DNA of 36,435 bases from an uncultured Alphaproteobacteria bacterium (GCA_902623545.1 CACNUI010000003.1:1-36435), one strand, 5' to 3'; numbered from the stretch's first letter, positions 18,739 through 27,257 are shown. Program-made: numbers and translations. Notes: generated from the sequence alone by a model not told the origin.

Positions 18739-20132
18739 TGTCTTCTAACATTGTTGCGATATTATATTTAATTTCTGCGTTATTATTTATCTTTGCTTTA
18801 AGAGGTTTATCTCACCCTGAATCTTCAAGAATGGGTAACATTTTTGGTATCATTGGAATGATTATAGCAGTGTTTACAACACTAATGTTTAAATCTGTTC
18901 TTAGCTATTACGAAATTGGAGCAGCGATACTTATTGGTGGTGCAATAGGTTCATTTATTGCTCTTAGAATTGAAATGACAGCATTACCTCAATTAGTAGC
19001 AGCTTTTCATAGCTTAGTAGGTTTAGCTGCTGTATTTGTTGCTGCTGCTGCATTCTATGATCCTGTAGCTTTTAGTATTGGAAAAGTTGGATCAATTAAA
19101 ACTGCTAGTTTAGTTGAAATGAGTATTGGAACATTTATCGGTGCTATTACTTTTTCTGGTTCGGTTTTAGCTTTTGGAAAGTTACAAGGGACAATTTCAG
19201 GAAAACCAATAGTTTTTAAATTTCAGCATTTTATAAATGCTTCAATTTTTTTACTTATTATTCTCCTAATTGTTTTATTTGTAGTTAATCAATCTCCTAC
19301 AATATTTTGGACTATTGTTATTGTTTCAATAATACTTGGTTTCCTAGTGGTAATTCCTATTGGTGGTGCTGACATGCCTGTTGTAGTCTCTATGTTAAAT
19401 TCTTATTCTGGTTGGGCAGCTTGTGGGATAGGATTTACCTTAAGTAATAATCTCTTAATTATAACTGGTGCTCTTGTTGGAGCGTCTGGTGCAATATTAA
19501 GCTATATAATGAGTAAAGGTATGAATAGATCTATTATTAATGTTGTTCTAGGAGGTTTTGGTGGTGAGCAAGATACTAGTGCTAGTAAGGATAACTCAGA
19601 TAAAATTGTTAAACAAGGTAATGCAGAGGATGCGGCGTATATAATGAAAAATGCAGACTCTGTAATTATTGTACCAGGATATGGAATGGCTGTAGCGCAA
19701 GCTCAACATGCTTTAAGAGAAATGGGTGATATATTAAAAAAAGAAGGAATAGAGGTAAGATATGCAATACACCCAGTTGCAGGAAGAATGCCAGGTCATA
19801 TGAATGTTTTGCTTGCTGAAGCTAATGTTCCTTATGAAGAAGTTTTAGAACTAGATGAAATTAATCATGATTTTCCAATGACAGAGGTTTCTTTTGTTAT
19901 TGGTGCAAATGATGTAACTAATCCTGCTGCAAAAACTGATGAGTCCTCACCTATATTTGGTATGCCAATTTTAGATGTAGAAAAATCTCAAAGTGTTCTA
20001 TTTGTAAAACGTTCTATGGCTACAGGTTATTCTGGAGTTGATAACGATTTATTTTATAGAGATAATACAACTATGCTTTTCGGAGATGCTAAAAAAATGT
20101 GTGAGGATATTGTTAAAAGTCTTTCTTCTTAA
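18738..20132 (+). CDS. pntB: NAD(P) transhydrogenase beta subunit
   Basis: A 464-residue PntB with about eight to nine membrane helices followed by the NADP(H)-binding domain III. Seen are [12 protein letters not shown] in the membrane part, [20 protein letters not shown], the domain III fingerprint [19 protein letters not shown] (about 311-329), [23 protein letters not shown] and [12 protein letters not shown]. It completes the enzyme with PntAA and PntAB in the inner membrane. Its stop is interlocked with that of the convergent rpsU gene (TTAA at 20129-20132). Confidence 0.96.
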   Translation: MSSNIVAILYLISALLFIFALRGLSHPESSRMGNIFGIIGMIIAVFTTLMFKSVLSYYEIGAAILIGGAIGSFIALRIEMTALPQLVAAFHSLVGLAAVFVAAAAFYDPVAFSIGKVGSIKTASLVEMSIGTFIGAITFSGSVLAFGKLQGTISGKPIVFKFQHFINASIFLLIILLIVLFVVNQSPTIFWTIVIVSIILGFLVVIPIGGADMPVVVSMLNSYSGWAACGIGFTLSNNLLIITGALVGASGAILSYIMSKGMNRSIINVVLGGFGGEQDTSASKDNSDKIVKQGNAEDAAYIMKNADSVIIVPGYGMAVAQAQHALREMGDILKKEGIEVRYAIHPVAGRMPGHMNVLLAEANVPYEEVLELDEINHDFPMTEVSFVIGANDVTNPAAKTDESSPIFGMPILDVEKSQSVLFVKRSMATGYSGVDNDLFYRDNTTMLFGDAKKMCEDIVKSLSS

Positions 20133-20326
20133 GAATTATTTCTTTTTGCTGTTTTTCTTGCTCTTCTAATATTTTCTTCTTTCTCTCTAGCTCTTTTCAA
20201 GCAAGGTTTTTCATAGTGTTTTCTTAACTTCATTTCTTTATATAGTCCTTCACGTTGCATTTTTTTCTTCAAGCTACGTATAGCTTGTTCAACGTTGTTA
20301 TCTTTTACATTTACATATAATGTCAT
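20129..20326 (-). CDS. rpsU: 30S ribosomal protein S21
   Basis: A 65-residue basic protein with the S21 pattern [39 protein letters not shown] and a lysine/arginine-rich tail. S21 binds the platform of the small subunit near the anti-Shine-Dalgarno end of 16S rRNA. It forms a lone minus-strand transcription unit. No Shine-Dalgarno precedes the ATG; instead there is a promoter-like element that would give an almost leaderless mRNA. Retention of S21 is notable because some relatives with reduced Shine-Dalgarno use lack it. Confidence 0.95.
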   Translation of the reverse strand: MTLYVNVKDNNVEQAIRSLKKKMQREGLYKEMKLRKHYEKPCLKRAREKEENIRRARKTAKRNNS

Positions 20327-20335
20327 TGCGTTGGG

Positions 20336-20364
20336 CTAGTAACACAAAGTATATTTTTTTGCAA
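20336..20364 (-). promoter_or_regulatory. Candidate rpsU promoter/regulatory element
   Basis: On the minus strand TTGCAA (20364-20359), a 17-nt spacer and TACTAG (20341-20336) are followed by 9 nt and the rpsU ATG. TACTAG is a poor -10 (no terminal T); TATACT inside the spacer is an alternative. The same TTACTAGC octamer stands at the same distance before the rpmB ATG, which is the main reason to report it. Confidence 0.35.
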
Positions 20365-20421
20365 TTACATATAATTAAATATTATGATGGTATATTATTA
20401 AAAACTTATTATATCTATATT

Positions 20422-20955
20422 GTGTCTATATTAAAAATAGCAAAAATAGGTCACCCGATACTATTAAAAAAAGCTGATAAAATCTCCAAATTTTCTAATG
20501 ATTTACTTAAAAAAAATATTTATGATATGTCAGAAACCATGATTGACTATGGTGGAATAGGTCTTGCCGCCCCTCAAGTTCACCAATCTAAACGAATAAT
20601 AATATTTAGAAACCCTGATATTGAAACTAAAGAAAAAATTCATATAACTGCAATTCTAAACCCAAGCTTTCAGCCTTTAAGTAATGAAAAAGAAGATGAC
20701 TGGGAAGGATGTTTATCAATTCCTGGAATGCAAGGTTTAGTAAGAAGATATAGTAAAATAAAATATGAAGGATTTGATATTGACGGAAATCAAATTCAGA
20801 AAAAAGCTGAAGGTTTACATGCAAGAGTGATACAACATGAAATTGATCACCTTGACGGTGTATTATATACTGAAAGGTTAGCAGATAAAAAAGCATTTGG
20901 GTTTGAAAAAGAAATTATTGAATATTGGAAAAATGAAAATCAGTCAGCAAAATAG
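20422..20955 (+). CDS. def: Peptide deformylase
   Basis: The frame is open from 20320, but the family fold starts around KIAKIGHPILLKKAD, so I choose the GTG at 20422 (177 residues, the usual length) rather than the upstream ATG that would add 34 atypical residues and overlap rpsU. The three deformylase motifs are present: GGIGLAAPQV (44-53), EGCLSIP with metal-binding Cys97, and QHEIDHLDG with His139, Glu140 and His143. The enzyme removes the N-formyl group from nascent proteins. It overlaps the COQ9-family gene by 23 bp. No methionyl-tRNA formyltransferase gene is adjacent, although fmt is the common neighbour in other bacteria. Confidence 0.9.
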   Translation: MSILKIAKIGHPILLKKADKISKFSNDLLKKNIYDMSETMIDYGGIGLAAPQVHQSKRIIIFRNPDIETKEKIHITAILNPSFQPLSNEKEDDWEGCLSIPGMQGLVRRYSKIKYEGFDIDGNQIQKKAEGLHARVIQHEIDHLDGVLYTERLADKKAFGFEKEIIEYWKNENQSAK

Positions 20956-21559
20956 TAATAAAAAAAAATCTTTAATTTTATTGATGGTTAAAAAAATAGT
21001 AAGTAGTGATGGTTGGTCATCAGATGTTATAAAAAAATTGATTGAAGCTGGTGTCAAAAGCACTGATCTTACATTTTTTTTTAAAAATGATTATAAAAAA
21101 ATACTAGAATTTTCTTTAAAAGAATTAAATAAAATAAACGAAAATCGTATTAAAAAAATTAATATTATTAATCTCCCTTTAAATAAAAGAATCAAAAAAA
21201 TATTAATGATGAGAATTAATATTATTAACGAAGATAAAGATTTTTACAAGAAAACTTTTTATCATTTAATGCTACCTCAAAATTTAAAAATACTAAAAGC
21301 TAACCTTTATCGATCAGTTGATAACATGTGGTATATTGCTGGAGATAATTCAACAGATTTTAACTTTTATACAAAAAGAATAATTTTAGCTACAATTTAT
21401 ACTAACGCTTTACATGTATTATTTAATCACAATTTTGATCAAGTAGAGATCAATATTGACAATAACTTAAAGAAAGTTTCAAAAATACCTAAAATTAAAG
21501 AGAGATTTTCGTTTTTAAAAGAAAATATACCATTTTTTCTAAAAGGATTTTTTAATTAA
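20933..21559 (+). CDS. COQ9 family protein (ubiquinone biosynthesis)
   Basis: About 208 residues from the ATG at 20933, which lies inside the last codons of def; an upstream in-frame start at 20897 would add 12 residues of no family character. The N-terminal helical part (VSSDGWSSDVIKKLIEAGV) matches the TetR-like fold of COQ9, and the diagnostic C-terminal MWYIAGDNSTDFNFYTKRIILATIYTNAL is clear. COQ9 binds lipid and assists ring hydroxylation in ubiquinone synthesis; it is typical of alphaproteobacteria and mitochondria. The overlap with def suggests translational coupling. Its stop interlocks with the convergent YdcH-like gene. Confidence 0.88.
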   Translation: MKISQQNSNKKKSLILLMVKKIVSSDGWSSDVIKKLIEAGVKSTDLTFFFKNDYKKILEFSLKELNKINENRIKKINIINLPLNKRIKKILMMRINIINEDKDFYKKTFYHLMLPQNLKILKANLYRSVDNMWYIAGDNSTDFNFYTKRIILATIYTNALHVLFNHNFDQVEINIDNNLKKVSKIPKIKERFSFLKENIPFFLKGFFN

Positions 21560-21756
21560 GCTATTATATCTGGTTCTAGTTTATTCTTTATATCTATTAT
21601 TTTATCTTTTAATATTAACTTTCTTTTTTTTAGTCTTTTTATTTGTAAAAAATCAACAGTATTTTTTTCTTGAAGTTGAATAAGAATTTCGTCCAGATCT
21701 CTATGTTCTTGTTCAAAGTTTTTAAGAATCTCTAAAAGTTTATTTGTATCTTCCAT
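21556..21756 (-). CDS. YdcH/DUF465 family small coiled-coil protein
   Basis: A 66-residue charged helical protein. EQEHRDLDEILIQLQ, the LKKRKLILKDKI stretch and the terminal PDIIA fit the DUF465 (YdcH-like) family, which is almost ubiquitous in alphaproteobacteria and of unknown function. A two-helix coiled coil is expected over nearly the whole length. It is a lone minus-strand gene divergent from phosphofructokinase across 44 bp of almost pure A/T, where TATAAT-like boxes occur on both strands. Confidence 0.8.
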   Translation of the reverse strand: MEDTNKLLEILKNFEQEHRDLDEILIQLQEKNTVDFLQIKRLKKRKLILKDKIIDIKNKLEPDIIA

Positions 21757-21800
21757 GAAAAAAAATAATTATAAATATAATAATAGTATATAAACAGCTT

Positions 21801-22886
21801 GTGATTAAAAAAATAGCAATTTTAACAAGCGGTGGAGATTGCGCTGGTTTAAACGCTGTAATCAGAGCAGTTACATTAAGAGCTCACAATAAGTATAATT
21901 GGGAAGTTTATGGTATTAAAGATGGAACTCTAGGTTTGCTTAAAGAGCCATTAGATATACTTAAGTTAGAGCCAAATAATTTTGATGGCAACTTAATGAG
22001 AATGGGGGGTACATTTTTAGGTTCAAATAATAAGGGCAATCCTTTTAAAAAATTTACTAGAAATGGTAAGAAAATTGATTCAACTGATATCATTATTGAT
22101 GGTTTTAAAAAAATTGGAATTGATGCTTTGATTGGTATAGGGGGAGATGGCAGCTTAAAAATTCTTCAAAGTTTAACAAAAAAGGGTAATATAAATTTTG
22201 TAGGAATACCAAAAACTATAGACAACGATGTTAAAGATAATGAATTATCTATCGGATACGATACTGCAGTAGACGTTGCAACCAATGCACTTGATATGCT
22301 TCAACCAACAGCTGCGAGTCATAGGAGGGCAATGATATTAGAGGTTATGGGTAGAGATGCAGGGCACATAGCGCTAAATGCTGGTATTGCTGGAGGAGCA
22401 GATATTATTTTAATACCTGAAATACCTTATTCAATCAAGTCGATAGCAATGCATATAGAAAATTTAAGATCTAAAGGAAGAAACCACTGTTTAATGGTTG
22501 TTGCTGAGGCTGTAAAGAAAGAAAATGGAAAAAAAGCTACTGTAAAATATGTGGATGGAGAAATTAGATTAGGAGGTATTGGAAACTATCTTGGTGATGA
22601 AATTTATAAAATTACTAATTCTGAAACTAGAGTCACAGTCTTAGGACACGTGCAAAGAGGAGCACAGCCCACACATAGAGACAGATTAATCGCAAGTGCA
22701 TTCGGCGTTTATGCAGTAGATTTAATTGCAAAGAAAAAGTTTAACAGAGTTGTTGTATGGAAGGATAGAGGAGTTCAAGATCTCCCACTGAGTCAAATAG
22801 CTGGATACTCTAAAACTATCCAAAAAAATGATCCCTTGATTAAGGTTGCTAAGGGATTAGGAATATATATCGGGGAAATAGCTTAA
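21801..22886 (+). CDS. pfkA: 6-phosphofructokinase (group III type)
   Basis: A 361-residue PFKA-family enzyme starting at GTG. It has the opening ILTSGGDCAGLNAVIRAV (7-24), IGGDGSLK (113-120) and GIPKTIDNDV (135-144) with catalytic base Asp141, the MGRDAGHIAL motif and RVTVLGHVQRGAQPTHRDR near 277-295. Gly117 at the position of E. coli Gly104 predicts ATP use. Lys138 at the position of E. coli Gly124 is the residue of PPi-dependent and group III enzymes. The Gly/Lys combination fits group III, for which ATP-dependent members are known. It catalyses the committed step of glycolysis. It is a one-gene unit; the stop interlocks with the convergent SDR gene. Confidence 0.92.
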   Translation: MIKKIAILTSGGDCAGLNAVIRAVTLRAHNKYNWEVYGIKDGTLGLLKEPLDILKLEPNNFDGNLMRMGGTFLGSNNKGNPFKKFTRNGKKIDSTDIIIDGFKKIGIDALIGIGGDGSLKILQSLTKKGNINFVGIPKTIDNDVKDNELSIGYDTAVDVATNALDMLQPTAASHRRAMILEVMGRDAGHIALNAGIAGGADIILIPEIPYSIKSIAMHIENLRSKGRNHCLMVVAEAVKKENGKKATVKYVDGEIRLGGIGNYLGDEIYKITNSETRVTVLGHVQRGAQPTHRDRLIASAFGVYAVDLIAKKKFNRVVVWKDRGVQDLPLSQIAGYSKTIQKNDPLIKVAKGLGIYIGEIA

Positions 22887-23641
22887 AAGTTACCTAGTTT
22901 TTTCCAGATATAAAAATAAACTTTGTATGGCAAAATCCTTGTAAACTTAAAAAAATAAACAATTAAAAAAGGAAATATTATTTCAAACTCTTTACCTTTA
23001 GTAAGTCTTTCAAATATTTTTTTTCCTGCATATTCAGCACTTTTTAAAAATGGCATTTTAAAGCTATTTTTTCTTGTAGCTTCTGTATCAATAAATCCAG
23101 GGCATATAACCCTTACATTGATATTGAGTTTTTTAAAATCAAAGTATAAGCTTTCACTCAAACTTAACTGTGCTGCTTTAGATATTCCATAAGCTCCAGC
23201 AGTAGGCCAGCCCCTATAACCTAATGGAGAAGAAATAATTGCAATAGTATTATTCCTGCCACTCATATAATCTTTAAGTCTATTAACACAAAACAAAGTA
23301 CCTTTAATGTTAACATCTACTAATAATTCATAATTATTAATATCAAATATTTGGTCTTTATTAGGACTATAGGCTGAAGCATTTAAAAGTGCTATATTAA
23401 TTTTCCCAAGTTTTGTTTCAATATAATCAATTGTATTATTAACATCTTTAATTTTTGATATGTCACATGGTACAATATGTAGTTTTCCATCATGTTTTAG
23501 ATCAATCAATCTGTTTTTTGCATTTTCAAGTTTTTCTTTATTACTTGACGATATTACTACCTGCCAACCATTTGATAAGAATTCTTTTGCTGTTGCAAAA
23601 CCTATGCCTGAGGAGCCACCAGTAATCCAAATTGTCTGCAA
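22883..23641 (-). CDS. Classical short-chain dehydrogenase/reductase
   Basis: A 252-residue SDR with an intact catalytic set: TGGSSGIG cofactor motif (7-14), LNASA (86-90), Asn111, Ser137/138 and YGISK (Tyr151, Lys155). The C-terminal 35 residues are hydrophobic and aromatic-rich (FPFLIVYFFKF onward), suggesting membrane association as in the DltE/COG0300 group. Substrate unknown. The start is TTG at 23641, directly abutting the TAA of the DUF6134 gene, so it is the last gene of the ctaA operon. A second, catalytically atypical SDR lies two genes upstream. Confidence 0.87.
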   Translation of the reverse strand: MQTIWITGGSSGIGFATAKEFLSNGWQVVISSSNKEKLENAKNRLIDLKHDGKLHIVPCDISKIKDVNNTIDYIETKLGKINIALLNASAYSPNKDQIFDINNYELLVDVNIKGTLFCVNRLKDYMSGRNNTIAIISSPLGYRGWPTAGAYGISKAAQLSLSESLYFDFKKLNINVRVICPGFIDTEATRKNSFKMPFLKSAEYAGKKIFERLTKGKEFEIIFPFLIVYFFKFTRILPYKVYFYIWKKLGNF

Positions 23642-24322
23642 TTATTTACCCCAATCATTTCTAATAATTTTAATGGTTATTTTATCCTTTGGATTTTTAA
23701 ATTCCATTTTTAAAAGTTCTTTTTCATGATACCAAAGTGTGTATTCTGGAAACGGACCTTTATCTTTAGGGTTTTTTGAGGCATTAAATAAATATTTCTC
23801 AGCAAAGACTGTTTTATTATTTATTTTAATTTTTTCACTTTTTAATTTCTCAACTTTTATTTTTCTAACTATTCCTTTTTGTGTGTCAAATAACTCTTTT
23901 TTATCTAATATTGATATATTCCAATAATTTAATGGAATAATATCTTTATCTAATTTTAATTCCCCATCCATACCACTTGCAATAAAAAATTCTTCTGTGT
24001 CTTTTCCTACAATTTTATATTCTCTGTCGTCTTCAAAGTCTGTATATCCATCTATTGAAACAAATTCTCCACTAATCCAAGTCTCTTTACTTTCTTGAAA
24101 AAATTTATATGCTGGAAAAAATAGAACTTTTACATCAATATCTAAAACTGAATGTAAAATTAATTTTTCATCTTCTTCTACAAATTTAGAGATTAAACTC
24201 CCGATTGTTTTCTTTTTTCTAATAACATCGTAACTTACTTCCTTATCATCAGGTACTGGAAAAGGTTGTGTAAAAGCACTAAACGAAATTGTAATTAAAA
24301 TTAAAGTAAATAAATATTTCAC
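23642..24322 (-). CDS. DUF6134 family secreted protein
   Basis: 226 residues from a GTG at 24322 that overlaps the stop of the preceding SDR by 4 bp (GTGA). An upstream in-frame ATG at 24382 would add 20 residues ahead of the signal peptide and lie deep in the SDR gene. Residues 1-19 (KYLFTLILITISFSAFTQ) form a signal peptide with no lipobox cysteine. The mature part has YDVIRKKKTIGS, the LDIDVKVLFFPAYKF stretch and a C-terminal LWYHEKELLKMEFK, a pattern I recognise as DUF6134, a periplasmic family of alphaproteobacteria with no known function. A beta-sandwich substrate-binding role has been supposed for similar DUF3108-like proteins; that is inference only. Confidence 0.7.
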   Translation of the reverse strand: MKYLFTLILITISFSAFTQPFPVPDDKEVSYDVIRKKKTIGSLISKFVEEDEKLILHSVLDIDVKVLFFPAYKFFQESKETWISGEFVSIDGYTDFEDDREYKIVGKDTEEFFIASGMDGELKLDKDIIPLNYWNISILDKKELFDTQKGIVRKIKVEKLKSEKIKINNKTVFAEKYLFNASKNPKDKGPFPEYTLWYHEKELLKMEFKNPKDKITIKIIRNDWGK

Positions 24323-25044
24323 GATTTTATTCTTAAAGTTGATCTTCCTCCATCTATATGGAAAATTTGTCCAGTTATCCAATTATTTTTCTCACTCAAA
24401 AGAAAAGAACCTATGTCAGAAAAATCTTCGCCAGAGCCAATTTTTGGTAATGGATGCATATTTTCTATTGCTTTTTTAATTGTGTCATTGCTAATAATTT
24501 TTTGTGTCATTTTTGCGTCCGTTAGACTAGGCGCAATACAATTTACACGGATTTTGGGAGCAAATTCTGCAGCAAGGCTTAAAGTTAGCCCCTCTATCGC
24601 TCCTTTTGCTGTTGATACTACAGTGTGATTTGTAAAACCTTGTTTTACTGCAATTGTAGAGTAGAGTAGAATACTGCCATTGTTTTTAGCTAAACCTGCT
24701 TGGTTTTGCTTTATTACATTTATTGCTCCTAGAGTATTTATTTTAAAAGAATCTATAAAATCTTCGTCTTTAGTGACCTTAAGAGGTTTTAAATTAATAG
24801 AGCCGACACAGTATGCAATACCAAATAAATTATCTTTAAATTCTTCAGCAATTTCTCTAATCCTATCAGTATTTAATATATCACAAACCCTAAATTCACA
24901 TTTAATTTCTTTAGAAATATTATTAAGTTCATCTTCATTTCTTGACAAAATAATTGGAGAATAATTACTTTCCTTAAGTTTTTTTGCTAAGGCTTTACCA
25001 ATTGAACCTGATCCTCCAAAAACCAATATTTTTTTTTTACTCAT
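24319..25044 (-). CDS. Short-chain dehydrogenase-like protein lacking the catalytic tyrosine
   Basis: A 241-residue SDR fold. The dinucleotide motif FGGSGSIGKALAKKL (9-23) and the NTLGA and IRVNCIAPSLTDAKM regions are intact, and the C-terminal NWITGQIFHIDGGRS is typical of the family. Where YxxxK is expected the sequence is HTVVSTAKG (140-148): Lys147 is present but the tyrosine position is Val143; His140 sits where enoyl-ACP reductases have their tyrosine. Ser129 is in place for the catalytic serine. It may be a non-catalytic or differently acting SDR. It starts within the last 8 bp of ctaA and overlaps the DUF6134 start, implying a single transcript. Confidence 0.8.
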   Translation of the reverse strand: MSKKKILVFGGSGSIGKALAKKLKESNYSPIILSRNEDELNNISKEIKCEFRVCDILNTDRIREIAEEFKDNLFGIAYCVGSINLKPLKVTKDEDFIDSFKINTLGAINVIKQNQAGLAKNNGSILLYSTIAVKQGFTNHTVVSTAKGAIEGLTLSLAAEFAPKIRVNCIAPSLTDAKMTQKIISNDTIKKAIENMHPLPKIGSGEDFSDIGSFLLSEKNNWITGQIFHIDGGRSTLRIKS

Positions 25045-26092
25045 ATTTTGCCTTTCTATATTTATATTGATGATAACTAATTAATAAAGTTGATAATAAT
25101 AAGATTGAATTTGTTTGATGCATACTTGCTAAGGGTAAATAAACATTACTGAGAAGTGTTACTATGCCAAGCACGACTTGAAGTGTAAGAAAAAAAAGTA
25201 TTAAATAAACTAAAGCACTTGATATATTTCTGTTATCAAATTTTATAAATTTAATACAAACGAAAGTGATATAAAAAAAAACAAATATTGATATCCATCT
25301 ATGATTAAAGTTTATTGCTACTGTATTTTCAAAAATATTATAAAAACCATAGCTCTCCATATGGTAGTCATCAGGAATAATTTTACCATTCATTAGGGGA
25401 AAAGTATTAAATGATTGACCAGAGTTTGTACCAGCCATAAATCCACCCGAGGCAATTGTTATAAAAATTAATAGTATAGATATAAATATATAAAAATCAG
25501 CATCAAAAGGTTTTGAAATAAAACTAATTTTGATTTTATATTTATAATCCATTGCAATCCATAATAGCATTGAAAATATAATGAGTGCGTTAATAAGATG
25601 AAATGTTAGCCTATATGGACTTACATATGGATTTTCACTTAACCCGCTCTTAACCATCCACCAACCAACAAAAGCTTGAAATAAACCAAATATGAACACA
25701 ATTGCTAATCTTTGGTAAAGATAATAGCTTAGTTGTTTCCTAATAATAAAATAGATAAGTGGTATAATAAATACTATGCCGATCATTCTTGCAAATACTC
25801 TGTGAAACCATTCCCACCAAAAAATATATTTGAAATCTTCAAGAACCATAGTTTTATTAACAATTTTAAATTCTGGGGTAAGTTTGTACATTGCAAAAAC
25901 TGTTTGCCAGCTGTCATTGTTTAATGGAGGAATAATACCAAGTAACGGTCTCCAGTCTGTCATAGAGAGACCTGAGTCGGTTAATCTAGTTAAACCGCCA
26001 ATAACAATAATACCTAAAACCATTGTGGTTATTGTTAATAACCATATGTAAATTGCAGGTTTGTATATTTCTGAAAGTGAGCTATAATTCAT
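25037..26092 (-). CDS. ctaA: Heme A synthase (COX15/CtaA)
   Basis: A 351-residue membrane protein with about eight spans. GGLTRLTDSGLSMTDWRP (32-49) and the WWEWFHRVFARMIG segment (about 92-105), which holds the first conserved heme-ligand histidine, are characteristic, as are LTFHLINALIIF in the middle, FNHRWISIFVFF and MHQTNSILLLS at the end with the remaining histidines. It converts heme O to heme A for aa3-type cytochrome oxidase. It is the type without the cysteine pair of Gram-positive CtaA, as in alphaproteobacteria and mitochondria. It opens the minus-strand run that continues into two SDR genes and a DUF6134 gene, divergent from the ferredoxin reductase. Confidence 0.95.
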   Translation of the reverse strand: MNYSSLSEIYKPAIYIWLLTITTMVLGIIVIGGLTRLTDSGLSMTDWRPLLGIIPPLNNDSWQTVFAMYKLTPEFKIVNKTMVLEDFKYIFWWEWFHRVFARMIGIVFIIPLIYFIIRKQLSYYLYQRLAIVFIFGLFQAFVGWWMVKSGLSENPYVSPYRLTFHLINALIIFSMLLWIAMDYKYKIKISFISKPFDADFYIFISILLIFITIASGGFMAGTNSGQSFNTFPLMNGKIIPDDYHMESYGFYNIFENTVAINFNHRWISIFVFFYITFVCIKFIKFDNRNISSALVYLILFFLTLQVVLGIVTLLSNVYLPLASMHQTNSILLLSTLLISYHQYKYRKAKYE

Positions 26093-26148
26093 ATAAAATA
26101 CATATATAATCTCTAGAAAAATAAAAAAAAGTTGTTATTTCTCATAAT

Positions 26149-27162
26149 ATGACTGAAAGAACAGATGTTGTAATAGTTGGTGCAGGACCCGTAGGATTGT
26201 TTGCAGTTTTTGAATTAGGGCTCCTTAACATCAAATGCCATATTATTGATAATCTTGATAAGGTGGGCGGACAGTGTGCTGAGCTTTATCCAGAAAAACC
26301 CATATATGATATACCTTCCAGGCCAATTGTTACAGGTCAAGAGTTGACTGATGAATTATTAAAACAAATAAACCCTTTTCAGGCTAAATTTCATTTAAAC
26401 CAGCAAGTTGATAAAATAACTAAATCTGAATACGGATGGATAGTTGAAACAAGTGTCGGAACAACCATTGAAGCAAAATGTATAGTGATTGCCGCTGGTG
26501 CAGGCAGTTTTGTTCCCAGAAAGCTACTAATAGAAAATATTGATAAATTTGAAAATACAAATGTTTTTTACGCTATAAGAAATAAGTCCATGTTTGAAAA
26601 CAAAAAATTACTTATAGCTGGAGGAGGTGACTCAGCCTTAGATTGGACAAATGAGTTATCAAAAAAATCCAATGTTACACTAATTCATAGAAGAAAAGAA
26701 TTTAGAGCCGCTCCAGATTCAGTGAGTAAAATGCAAGAACTTGAAAGTAAAGGTAAGGTTAATTTTCTTAAAGGAGTTATAAAAAGTATTAATGAGAGTT
26801 CGGATAATAAGATTATTGTTTCGTATCAAGCCGATGAGAATATACAAGAAGTGGAAGTTGATTATCTAATTCCTTTTTTTGGTCTAAAAATGGAACTTGG
26901 CCCCATTTCGGAATGGGGACTTAATCTTCACGAGAATTTAATTAAGGTTGATACAGAGAAATTTGAAACATCAGTTTCATCTATTTTTGCTATAGGGGAT
27001 ATAAATTGGTATCCAGGAAAATTGAAATTAATACTTTCTGGTTTTCATGAGGCTGCACTAATGGCACAAGAATGCTTCAAATACTGCTTTCCAGACAAGA
27101 AAAATAAATTTCAGTACACAACTTCATCTAAGGAACTCCAACGAAAATTAGGCGTAAAATAG
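26149..27162 (+). CDS. Thioredoxin-reductase-like ferredoxin/flavodoxin-NADP+ reductase
   Basis: A 337-residue flavoprotein of the YumC-type FNR family: FAD motif VVIVGAGPVGLFAVFELG (7-24), the diagnostic GGQCAELYPEKPIYDIPS (41-58), a second Rossmann motif LIAGGGDSALDW near 159-170 for NADPH, and SSIFAIGDINWYPGKLKLI at the FAD-binding C-terminal part. The redox CxxC of true thioredoxin reductase is absent, which supports the FNR assignment. It should exchange electrons between NADPH and ferredoxin or flavodoxin. It precedes marR by 95 bp, the largest gene-free gap of the window, and is probably a separate transcript. Confidence 0.9.
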   Translation: MTERTDVVIVGAGPVGLFAVFELGLLNIKCHIIDNLDKVGGQCAELYPEKPIYDIPSRPIVTGQELTDELLKQINPFQAKFHLNQQVDKITKSEYGWIVETSVGTTIEAKCIVIAAGAGSFVPRKLLIENIDKFENTNVFYAIRNKSMFENKKLLIAGGGDSALDWTNELSKKSNVTLIHRRKEFRAAPDSVSKMQELESKGKVNFLKGVIKSINESSDNKIIVSYQADENIQEVEVDYLIPFFGLKMELGPISEWGLNLHENLIKVDTEKFETSVSSIFAIGDINWYPGKLKLILSGFHEAALMAQECFKYCFPDKKNKFQYTTSSKELQRKLGVK

Positions 27163-27172
27163 CTCAAAAAAG

Positions 27173-27188
27173 TTAATAAACTTATTAA
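27173..27188 (+). repeat. A/T-only inverted repeat downstream of the ferredoxin reductase
   Basis: TTAATAA and TTATTAA are separated by two bases just after the stop codon; an alternative overlapping stem AAACTT/AAGTTT follows. There is no G/C in the first stem and no long T run behind it, so it is a weak terminator candidate at best. Confidence 0.3.
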
Positions 27189-27214
27189 GTTTCCTTATTT
27201 TAAGATATTTTAAA

Positions 27215-27256
27215 TTGACATATCTTTTAATTTGTATACATACTGTTTGTATACAA
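27215..27256 (+). promoter_or_regulatory. Probable marR promoter with overlapping palindromic operator
   Basis: A consensus -35 TTGACA stands at 27215-27220. A perfect inverted repeat follows: TTGTATACA (27232-27240), a 7-bp spacer, TGTATACAA (27248-27256). It ends one base before the marR ATG. The left arm covers the expected -10 region, with TATACA at 27235-27240 the best match though the spacing is short. An operator placed this way is what autorepression by a MarR dimer would need. The repeat is direct sequence evidence; its ligand protein is inferred. Confidence 0.65.
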
Positions 27257-27257
27257 C

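Noticed and set aside
20320-20421. Upstream extension of def beginning at ATG 20320
   Set aside because: The 34 extra residues are not deformylase-like, overlap rpsU and its promoter region, and the GTG at 20422 gives the standard length.
21757-21800. Several TATAAT boxes on both strands between the YdcH-like gene and pfkA
   Set aside because: The spacer is almost pure A/T, so such hexamers are expected by chance; no matching -35 at proper distance was seen.
27163-27192. Hairpin after the ferredoxin reductase as an intrinsic terminator
   Set aside because: The stem is A/T only and not followed by a clear T tract; I list it as a repeat but do not claim a terminator.
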